NCBI GenBank assembly: GCA_033557675.1
Contig: JAWQRM010000430.1
Span: 1-22,752, forward strand
DNA from: Coptodactyla brooksi
Lineage: Eukaryota; Arthropoda; Insecta; Coleoptera; Scarabaeidae
DNA: 22,752 nt
Direction: 5' to 3'
Each line of letters opens with the position of its first letter. The stretch's first letter is position 1. The position numbers were made by a program, and so were the translations under genes. The notes under the pieces are model-generated. The model was not told the DNA's origin. It ran no database searches and saw only the letters and a program-made list of their open reading frames with translations. Positions 9,551 through 19,900 of the stretch are shown here, in pieces.

Positions 9551-9720
9551 CCAGTAGCTGCTTCACGAAAATTTTAATAACCTGAAACTAAAAACTAGGT
9601 TAGTTTTTAGTTTCAGATTAGTTTTAGTATTTTAATATCAGAAGACCACCAAGTATCAGATATCCTAAGAACAAGTATTTTAGTTTGAGAGAATTTTGTC
9701 AAAAAAAAAAATAAACCATC
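9551..9720. repeat. AT-rich dispersed repeat, copy 2, with 15-bp hairpin
   Basis: Related to 8095-8240. Unlike copy 1 it holds a perfect hairpin: ctgaaactaaaaact (9582-9596), 5-nt loop aggtt, agtttttagtttcag (9602-9616). Confidence 0.5.
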
Positions 9721-11302
9721 ATTGTATAAGTATGAAAGAAAACTAAACATGAATTTAAAATATTTATTCAAGCTTGATACATCCTGATAGTGCTAAAAGC
9801 AGTACATCTTGTAAATATAAAATCAGATTTTTTCATGGAATCGATGAATTGATCAACTGGTTTTTTTCTAAATCAATAGTTTTTGTGATTTGAACTTGCA
9901 GAATCGTGCAGCTTGTACCTATAATAATACCTTTTTAAATAATTCCAAAATTTAATGCTTTGAATATCATTAAGGTGCGATTTTAAAGAAGTTTTAAAGA
10001 TGTTAATAAAAATCTTTTTTTATTTGCCCTGTATATCGAAATTGGATTTTCTCAGAACTTGCGTTTATATGAACTTTTTATTCTTAAAAAGATTCAAGGA
10101 ATATCGCCCCTTGGAAATTGGTATGTAATTAGAATGAGGAACCGAGTTTTTTCCAAATCCAAAGCAGATTATCCTAGCAAACAAGTTAATAGAAATCTCA
10201 AACAGTTTGACATTAGCCTGAACAATAATATTTGATAGGCATAGAGCTGCACTAAAAACTTAAACCTTTAAGAAAAAAGAAGTAGATAAAGATATATGCT
10301 TAAATTTTCTGATTTTAATATACATGACCTTAAAATCTCGAAACTTTATGCTATTAAATAACTATCTAAGAATCACAATGGTCATTTGTTTTCAAGGGAT
10401 CAATGATGTGCTACCACCATCTACAAATAGTTGTCTCTTGTGTTTTTCTGTTACACGGAGTCCTTTTTGAAGAAAAAATAAAAACTTGTTGAAATACAAA
10501 ACTTGCATGTAATGCTTTGAGCACTGTTATGCAGTTTTATTAGAACAACTTGTAGGATTTTAGAAACTATGAATAAATTACGTTTTATTTAAAACCCTGT
10601 CAAATTTGGGGCATTAGGGAACATATATTTTTTTCCTAGAATAACCCAGTGAACTAAATATTGGAAAGATTGAAACACCAACCTGTATACACCAGCAATG
10701 TAATTAGAATAATAAGTATACTTAGAATTTGCAGATAAGATGATAGTTAAATTTATAAAAGATAATTTGTAAGGATAAGTATAGTAAGATTATATTTAAT
10801 AGACCTGTATTTAGAATTTATGATTTTTAGTCGCTACGTAGAATAATGGTTATTAAAAGAGTTTCCTGAAAATTTTAAAAGTACAACATTATTTAAATTA
10901 AACTGTTAAACCTTAAGAGAGAATATACATCTACATTAAAGTTACAATTTCTACAAGAACTTTTAAATTGTCATAAAGATAGTGGTAATCATTTTTTCTA
11001 AGCAAACTATTTTGACGTTTCCTACATCCAAAAATGACAATATATTTCATTGACTATGTCACTGCCAAATGTGTCATTCATTGTTTATAAATGTTCAAAT
11101 TGCTGCATAGATTATGAACGTAATTGGAAAAAAATATATGATTTTCATTAATTATATATATATATATATATATGCTTATAGATGTGACATCCTCACGTTA
11201 ACATTATACATCAATGGGTTTAAAATGTTTGTATAACTATGCAACCGATCATACAACATTTGACAGTGGTACATGTTTATACTTATAAATGCTACTTATG
11301 TT

Positions 11303-11404
11303 ATGCTGCACTTGGACTTGCGTCCAGAAACCCTAAGTGGGCATGAAGAGGGTGTTCATGTAGTTGTTGAAGCCACTGACAAAACGTTTGAAATTTTATA
11401 TTAA
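11303..11404 (+). other. 33-codon small ORF, unrecognised
   Basis: Starts MLHLDLRPETLSGHEEG and ends EATDKTFEILY-stop. The balanced composition (Asp, Glu, His, Val, Gly) stands out from the Ile/Asn/Lys/Phe-rich chance frames around it. It could be a small peptide gene, a lost exon or a transposon scrap. An overlapping antisense frame at 11501-11301 is a likely shadow. Confidence 0.25.
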
Positions 11405-13721
11405 ATAAGCCCATGTCTTGATGATAAAAATGTCTACATTTATATATCATACTGGAAGGCCAATGATAATCAAAATAACAACTATAAACCACTGACACCA
11501 TTTCTTATTATTCTTTTATCTTTAGGTTATTGGTACACTATTGTGATGATGGCGGTAATATGTGAATACTTTTCTTAAATTTAATTAACAGATAGCCTCC
11601 AAAAAACTTAGACTTTATTGTTCATAAACAAACTCTTTTTCTTAAACAATTTGCAATGTGGAAATACTATACCAGTAGCAATCTAAAATTCAAAATCACC
11701 TGCCACAAATGTCATAAAACAAGCACCTTGTTAATAATAAAATTGTAAATGGTTTATGGATAATTTATTCAAATAGCAGAAAATAATTTAGCAGTAGTTT
11801 GTTATCTACATTAAGTGCATCAACTGCAAATGATAGTTTCGGACAGGTCACATAGTCACACACCTTTGTTCATATATTATCCAAGATTTTGTAAGCCTGT
11901 ATACAGCTAATGTTATGGTTATGTTAAGAAACAAGTTTTATTCGAAATTTATAAGAAAAATGACTTATGAATTCCGATTATTAACATTACTTAATAAGTA
12001 TGAACTTTTTAGTTTGAAAATTAAAATAGTATTTGAAAAATTAATATATGTTAAATATATTTTGATTTTGAAAATCAGGGATATATTTTGATACTAAAAA
12101 TATTCAACATAACAGAATGTGTATTAATTTTTACAATTTGTTTACATTTCTAGAAAAATGAACATTTTCTTAATAATACAATTTGCTATATCCAATAATT
12201 GTCTGTTAAACAGAAACAGTAACAATACAAAACTTTTAAAATGGGCTTGATTAGAGAAATCTGTTTGTGCTACTCATCGCAATATTAAAGATTCTGCTTT
12301 TTATGAAGTACCAAACCACAGTATCTTTATTTTTGTTAATATTCTTGTTATTACAGACACAATTTCCATAAATTTATTTAATTAATTTTTATTAGTGCTT
12401 AACTTGCAACAAAGATTAGTTTATCTGTCTTTCACATATGTCATGAATGTAAAGATACCACTGTTTATCCATACATTTATTCAGTATGCCCGGAGAAAAA
12501 ATACTCCCAACAGGTTATCAATAAATAATCACATGTTTTTGATTATTGTTCTGGGCATTTTTAATGAAATCTTAATCATATTAACTGTCAATTCTATCAA
12601 ATTGCCAGTTGATACATTTTAAATCTAATAATATTCTGAGTAGAAATATTTCAACATTTAATATCAATTAAAAGAGAAAACCGATAACTTGTAAATAACT
12701 CTTTTTCTTTTGTTCTCCTTAATTGTCTATGTGCAGCAATATTAGTGATAGTTGAGCCACATGTGGCCACTTAATGCAAGTTTGTTGCGATATATTTGAT
12801 TGTGTTTTAGCAATTAGTAATCTATAAATATTCTAATTGTAAGTATATCTACTTACTTAAGTTTGGAGATTAAAATAAGCAACAAAAAAAATGTTTGATT
12901 GATAAAGTGATCGTAAAATGACAATTGTATACCGTTCATTATTAATAAATTAAATCAATTGTTTTGGCAGCTTCCCAACGAAAGTTAGTGCCTGGAATTT
13001 AAAAAAATTTAAATGAAAGTTTTGCTTCGTACAAAATGTATTCATAAATAAAAAAAAAATCGTTTATGTACTTGATTAAAAAAAAATAAAATTTTTAATA
13101 AGTAAACTATACGTTCCATTTTACTTTTATACACATAAAAAACTTTAAATTATTAGTAAAAATGCGTGCAAAAAAGATGTAATATTAATTAGAATTAAAT
13201 CGACATAATTATATATTTTTTGTATATTTTTTTATTGTTTTACCTATTTATTGTTAGCATTTAAAACATTCCGTTATTATTATTATTGTCGTTTATTGTG
13301 ATCGTTATCCTTGATTTTGATTGGCAGCCTTCGATAATCCGTCGTTGCCTTTGCATGTTTGCTATTAGCAGTGATATAAGTACAGAGAGATTATAAAAAA
13401 GGGAATTACGAAAAGAAACAATAACTATTTTGTCGCAAATTTTCTCGATAAATAAAAATATTTTTTGCGAAAGATTTTCTATTGCGTCTTTATAAAATGT
13501 ACAAATTTGATGATACATTACTATATTACAAAAATAAAAACAATAAAGATTGCGGATATTAAGGCACTTATATATATTGTTAAAACGATGACATTCCAAA
13601 TATTAAAAAAGCGAGTATTCTTGTAAGATATTAAATAGTTAGACATAGTTCGTGTGTGTCAGTTTTCTATCTGATGTTTACAATTATAAAAGCATACGTC
13701 TCAAATTTTGTTTTAAATAAA

Positions 13722-13727
13722 TTTATT
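13722..13727 (-). promoter_or_regulatory. candidate poly(A) signal for Armc1
   Basis: TTTATT on the plus strand reads AATAAA on the minus strand, about 70 nt after the Armc1 stop. Similar hexamers are common here, so support is modest. Confidence 0.45.
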
Positions 13728-13797
13728 AAAAGTAGAATAAATGTTTTTTTTTCACTTTGTAAATAATTAAAATTAGATAGGTACTAAATCTCTTAGG

Positions 13798-13974
13798 TTA
13801 CCAGTAGAATGAGTTGCTGATGAAGTCCGTTGCAGATTTAAACCAACCACCTGCATTTTTTGCGAAATTTTTAACATCCGCTAATGATTTACCTTTAGGG
13901 GGTGTAGCGTCATCTTCTGGTAGATATTCCAGGTGACTACATAACTTTGATTCGTTGAGTATATCGATGTACAC
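13798..13974 (-). CDS. Armc1: Armc1 last exon
   Basis: 58 codons plus TAA (13800-13798): VYIDILNESKLCSHLEYLPE, DDATPPKGKS, ending GWFKSATDFISNSFYW. The C-terminal aromatic SFYW ending is diagnostic of ARMC1. There is no other good exon between this and exon 4, and the summed length matches the family, so the 7.2-kb intron is accepted. Confidence 0.9.
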   Translation of the reverse strand: MYIDILNESKLCSHLEYLPEDDATPPKGKSLADVKNFAKNAGGWFKSATDFISNSFYW

Positions 13975-16900
13975 CTGGAAATGACAAATGGATAAAAAAT
14001 TATATCATTATACTAGTGTAACCCAAGAATTATCTGCAATGTACAATGGATATAAATTGTACCTATTTCAATTCTACTCATTTGAAAGTGTGTTTTACGA
14101 CATTAGCTACTGGCAATAAAGATTCCTCACAAATATAAAGTGTCAAAAAAGACCAGACCCTTTACTGCCTGTACTCAGGTTTGGACAATAAAAAGTAAAA
14201 ACACTAGGGATAAAAGGAATACCATTATTAATCCAATTAACTAAAAATATACAAAAAATTCTTGTCATACAAGATTCAAAATGGATACAAAATTCTAAAG
14301 GCAGTACCTGTTGGCTATTCCATGAAAATATGTATACCACTGCATGATTAAATAGATCAAGAATAACATATAGAATATATTAGATGAATGATTGTAACAA
14401 TTACATGAACATGACAATAGAAAGAAGGTACTATATAATATCTTTCATTTACACTTGCCACTACAATTCTGTGTACTGAAGATTGAGGAACTTCAGTCAA
14501 TTCACTAGTTACTTCAACAGGTACCAAACAGTTCCTGGTCTTTGTTTTTAAAAACTTTACAGTTTAACATGTAAATACAATAGCTGAAGTAATATGTTAG
14601 CTTATTTTTTCAAGATAATTCCCTTGCTGTTCAATGCACTTGGTCCATGGATGCATGAGATTTACATTAAAATGTTTTCAAACGGCCCATGAATGCCATT
14701 TTAAGTGGATCAAACAAGCAATAGCAGTAAGATCAGCATGACACTATGGAGAGCAGTATGCGGGCCACACATCGTTATATAATTTTAGCTTTTTAATAAG
14801 CATCTGCAACGAATACGGTTTATTGTGATGTCTTTTCTGAAAGTATTGAAATATTGGGCCTTACGACTTTCAAAAATTTGTAAATATACTCGGAAACATT
14901 GAAAATAGCGCACCAAGAAGGGAGCATCGGATCGAAATGAACAATTAATGCACATAATGATGCAGGTGAGAGATTCACTTGATCCCAAAATTAAGTCAAT
15001 TAAACAAATACAATGTGTACAATTATTACAATTGGGTTATGCGGAAAGTAATTTCGTTTTTTTCGCAGCAGAGGTGTTAGTTGTATTTTAGCCAGTCTAC
15101 TTCATTCTATACCGTATATGCATTATATATTCTGACAGCTGACATTGCAAAGTTTGTATGTGAAAATATTTTGTTCGATTCTGTGTAATTGTTTTCTTTT
15201 CGTCTCTTATGAAACATGGAGAATCAAACAGCATTTTCGGCATATTTTGCTTTTTTATTACAAAAAAGGTGAAAATGCCGCTCAAGCGAGAAAGGAATTA
15301 GTCTATGTGTATGGAGAAGATGTATTGACATAATGCCAGCGTTAAATCTGGCTTACAAAATTTTTTGCATAAGTTTGCAAACTTTTTTGCAAGCCTGTAA
15401 AATCTTTTGGTGCTCTTTTCAAAAGTTTCGGGAGAATACCACGGTCAATTCTAAAGTGTACTGTCATCAACTGGACAAATTGCACGATTTTTTGCAAACT
15501 GGTTTACAATTTTTTTGCAAAAATTTGTTGGAAGTTTGCAAAATTTATGGGAGCTCTTTTTAAAATTCTTGGGAGAATACCACGATCAATCCTAAAGTGC
15601 AAAAGGTGTTGGACCAAAATGGTTAATATATTTTTGCTATCTTCTTCTCGTTGAAAAGCCGTCCAAAATTTTTTTTAGAAACCGAAACAAAATCGGAAGG
15701 TGCCAGATCTGGAGAATACTATAGGTATGATAGTACATTCCATCCAAGCTGTAAATGCTTTTGGCGAGTTACCAAACTGGTATGCGATCTCGCATTATCT
15801 TGGTGGAACTATAACTTTTCTATTGATCAGTTCTGGCCTTTTCTGTTTGAGTGAATCAGGCAATTTGTCCATTTGATAATAGTACACCTATAATTGATCG
15901 TGGTATTCTCCCAAAAATTTGGGATAGATCCCAAGAATTTTGCAAACTTTTGCAAAAAAATTTGCAAACCAGTTTTGACACTGGCATTCACTCAATACAT
16001 CTTCTGCATACATTCTCCATGTTTCATAAGAGACAAAAAGAAAACAATTACACAGAACCGAATAAAATATTTTCACACACAAACTTTGCAATGTCAGCGG
16101 TCAGAATATATAATGCATATACGGTTTAGAATGAAGTTAAAGTTTCCCAACAAAATTTAGAAAAATAAAATTCCAAGACTACATTTCTTAGTTATTTGTT
16201 AGTTCTATTAGCTCTATAGAATATTATTGAGACTTAAATCAGCTGACCTGTCGCACTAAGAACCTAATCTGAAGAATTTACTTCCCAATGGTTTGTTTCA
16301 AAATTGATAACCACTACTACTGCTGTTAGAATGATCAAAACCATCTGTAATTATTTGAAAATATAGCAGGAGCTGCGAAACTAAATACTTGATTTACCGA
16401 AAACAGAAGGAAACCTGTGCACCTATACATTGGTGTGACGGGAAGTGGCTTATTACAAAAATATGGAGAACAAATTCTTCATTTCACCTTACCGCAATAT
16501 TCTTTTTAATTTAAATTTTACAGATAATAAAATTTATTAATTGTGCTTTACAAAAATAAGAGCTTTTTACGGTGTAATAAACCAGTAATAAATGCATAAA
16601 GTAATTCAAATTTATGAGTGCCAGACAGCGGTAACTTATTCACTAACAATAAGACATATCAAACAGTCATTTTCACGAACCTATTACTCCCTATGTTTAA
16701 ATGTGCAATTTAACATAAATAACACGATCTTATTTATGAAACTTTCAGCTCAATCAGGTTAAGATAAGCATCCATAAATCAGTAATAAAGCCAGTTGTTA
16801 TGCACTGGAGTGAGCTGTGGAAGATGAACCAGAAGGGAAACAGGAATGCTGGAAATCTAGGAAAGGGAGGTATTGAGGAAAATCTATGAAGCAGAAAGGA

Positions 16901-19900
16901 AGGGGGTAAATTGCAAATGAGGACAAACAGTGCGCTGATGCAATTGTATCGAGAACCATTCATGATTACGTCTCAAGATTGCCAGGAGAAAGAATAACAA
17001 AACAAGTCTTAATGGTAGGAACAGAGGGAAGAAGAGGAAGAGGTATAAATGCAAGAGATGTAAATCAGATATTGGAAACAGTTTACAAGAAATAAGGAAC
17101 ATCGGAGACGAAGCTACAGAATTCTGCATTCTTTTAGAGAATTTTCAATTCTGTGTCTTAATAAAAAATACAATATTTTTATTGGATGTTGATAAAACTT
17201 ATGTATATCATTTGAAGTTTGTTTGAATTGAAGAAAGAACAAAATTCAGAAAAAAGAGAGCAGAAACGTATAAGAGGTACAAGACTAATAACAAGTTATA
17301 CATATTGCGTGCGCCTCAAAATTATGCAACCATAAAAACTTGTAGCCGAACAAACATTAATGGTTATAAATTTACATTACAATGGTATTTAACCCAATGG
17401 CTAAAATCCCTCACACGCATGTGATTATGTAATCAACTAATCTTTTATTAAATCAACGACATTGCACCCTATTCTTGCTTTGAAAACGTTTAAAGTGTTG
17501 GATAACGATGCAGCATGTTACAGATGTAGCTTTATAACAATTTCAACACACTTGCCTTTATGTTTTCCTAATACAAATGTACCTACAGTCCGCTAGCGCT
17601 AGCGTATTCGGCCCACCAAAAACATGGCGGACAGCCTTAACTTACGCAAGTGCTCAGTGACACTGTGGATGGGTATACCTCAAACCTCAAAGCAATCCCC
17701 CAAAAACCAAATAAAGATTTGAAAAAAAAGGTGTGTAAATACGTTTTTCACCATCTGTTGTGTGGATCCCCGAACCTGCTTATTTGGAATCGTTATAATT
17801 TGGCTTTTCAGCATTACAGTGATCTGTACGCACTAAGCTTTCGTGCAGCTAGTTCAGCTATCGCGCACTAGAGTTATTTAGAGTATATTTGTAGTTGAGC
17901 AATCTGCCACTTGATTAAAGCGCCCCAATGCACCTTCTACAGTATTCTGATTTCCTAATATAAAAGTGTCCTTTGCGTCTCTTACAACATTCCCTTACAT
18001 ATCCCAAAACACCGTTTTCGATTCTCTGTGTTATTATTATCAAGGTGCGCGCGCATAGCAAAATGTACACGGAGTTACTTTCAGGTGTATAATTTTATTT
18101 AAGCTAATGGAAAATACAAATAATGGTTGGTGTACTTGGTGGTTTATATATGAAGCTCTTTATATAAATACAGAGACATATATATTATTTATTCTCTTTC
18201 TTAGTAAGGCTCTAACGATACCATAGGCATAACGCATATATCGTCTGTCTGTCTTTCTTCTGATGTTTTTATTTATTTCTACCTACCTGGATTTATTTCG
18301 ACAACAAATAATGAATAATTTGATTATTGAATATAATACATATGTAGAAGCTACAAGCCTCTACATATCGTGTAGGTTATTACACGGTTCAGCATATTCA
18401 AGGCTTTGAATATGATTCTCCACCATTTCGATCCACTTCTTCCTTAGCTTCATCCTTCCTCCTCTTGCCCACGATTCCACATTTCAACAATTCCTTTGCG
18501 GGTTTTTCTTCCGGCAGGCGTGCAGATATTACTATTAGTATAATTGACGAGATTTGGGTTCGTTCTTCTTGTTCAATGTTCATCCCATGCAATAGTTTTT
18601 CGCTTTTTTATTCATTATCCACAGTCCTGAGCCACATAAATTGCTGGCTTTACGATTGTTTGGTAAACACTCCTTTTACTTCTTGTCGTAACTGGTTTTG
18701 AAGTAAACACCTTTAGGACAGTCTTGTGTTGATTGCTTTAATTTCCTCGTTCCTATTGGTGATTATCTCCAAAAATATAATGAAACTTAAGCTTTTAATA
18801 GTCTGTTCGTTGATTTCATATTCTCAACACAATATAGTTAAGTCTTCTTTGTATCGATTACAATTCCATTTCTTCTCGCTGTTTCTTTTCATAACTTCCA
18901 CGCCCTCCTTTCTGTTCCTTGCTTAGATTACTAGATTGTCCGCATATGCCAAGCACTGGTGATTCCGAATATTACTGGATTCATTCATAGATATTGCTTA
19001 ACCTTTCCGCACACCTTTCGCCTTGTGAGGAACATTCTGATTGTTGGCCATCTGCTGCTACTATATTACAATTATTACTATTGACGGTATTTCCTATTTC
19101 TTTATACTGCACCATATATTCAGTTGGTTAGTTGCTTGTATAAAATATATGAAAGCTGTATAAATTGCTAAATTCCGTTGATAACTATTACGTGACATTT
19201 GTTTTTGTGAATCCCTGGTCCTTGGTATATCTTCTTCTTCTGAATCAACAACAATAATTCCCAATTTAGGTTTTTTTCATATTCAGTCAATCTATTCTTC
19301 AGCACTCAATGAAATGCGTTATTTCCCGTTTCTAATACGAAATATAATATAAAACGTGTTCCATTTAAAAATCTGAAGTTGGATAGTTTTTACAATAAAC
19401 CGAACACCCTGTATATTCGAAACCTGTTTCAAATTGTGAAGGGTTCCATGTTATGCAATCTTTATTTGAATATTCTCTTGACCTAAAGGATTGTATTTTT
19501 TATCAATTATGCTTATAACTCGATAGACGGACAGACAGACGGACGAACAGACCAACCACCAAAAATAGCATAGATAGACTATAAACAGCCTAATTCGTCA
19601 AGATTCATCGAAATCTCGACATCGATTTTTTTGCGAATGCAATACTTTCTCTTAAGAGAAAGTAAAAACTAGCAGATGTGACATCGCCCATGACTTTCTC
19701 TTACGCAGACCCTGGTTTAATTAGGCTTATAATTCGAGAACTGTTAATTTTAGGCATGTACTATCCTTATGTATGTACCTCAACCATATGAACAATTTTT
19801 ACGAAATCCTTATTGTGACCAACCATCAAAAATAGCATAGATAGACTACAGATAGCCTAATTCATTAAGATCTAGTTAGGTCTTAGTTATAGTTAGGTTG

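Larger units (their letters stand above)
9721..13797. other. convergent intergenic region, no convincing gene
   Basis: AT-rich sequence between the two 3' ends. It holds a (TA)n run at about 11153-11173, an ATT-type run near 13270-13290, several poly(A)/poly(T) runs and scattered short open frames. The longest, minus 13599-13261 (112 codons, Ile/Asn-rich, beginning MECHRFNNIYKC), lacks family resemblance and probably reflects base composition. A 33-codon plus-strand frame at 11303-11404 is noted separately. Confidence 0.6.

Noticed and set aside
11153..11173. (TA)n run as a functional site
   Set aside because: Ordinary microsatellite in AT-rich DNA.
12395..12622. 75-codon plus frame in the intergenic region
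   Set aside because: Composition typical of AT-rich chance frames; no motif or splice context.
13261..13599. 112-codon minus frame as a gene
   Set aside because: Ile/Asn/Phe/Cys-rich with an Asn run from an ATT microsatellite; lies in the 3' flank of Armc1 with no homology seen.
14785..14988. Extra Armc1 exon (minus strand)
   Set aside because: The five-exon model already gives the family length and an in-phase join; this frame has no ARMC1 resemblance.
15333..15563. 76-codon ORF as a new gene
   Set aside because: The NSKVYCHQLDKLHD segment is mariner transposase; the rest is tttgcaaa repeat.
15340..15600. CRISPR-like array
   Set aside because: Only two to three diverged units, part of a mariner coding duplication in a eukaryotic intron.
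15651..15854. 67-codon plus ORF
   Set aside because: It is antisense to the mariner DNAR-H catalytic segment on the minus strand.
16754..17129. Minus-strand Phe/Leu/Pro-rich frames
   Set aside because: Shadows of the plus-strand reverse-transcriptase remnant.
18465..18926. Plus-strand frames of 78 and 66 codons
   Set aside because: Shadows of the minus-strand reverse-transcriptase remnant.
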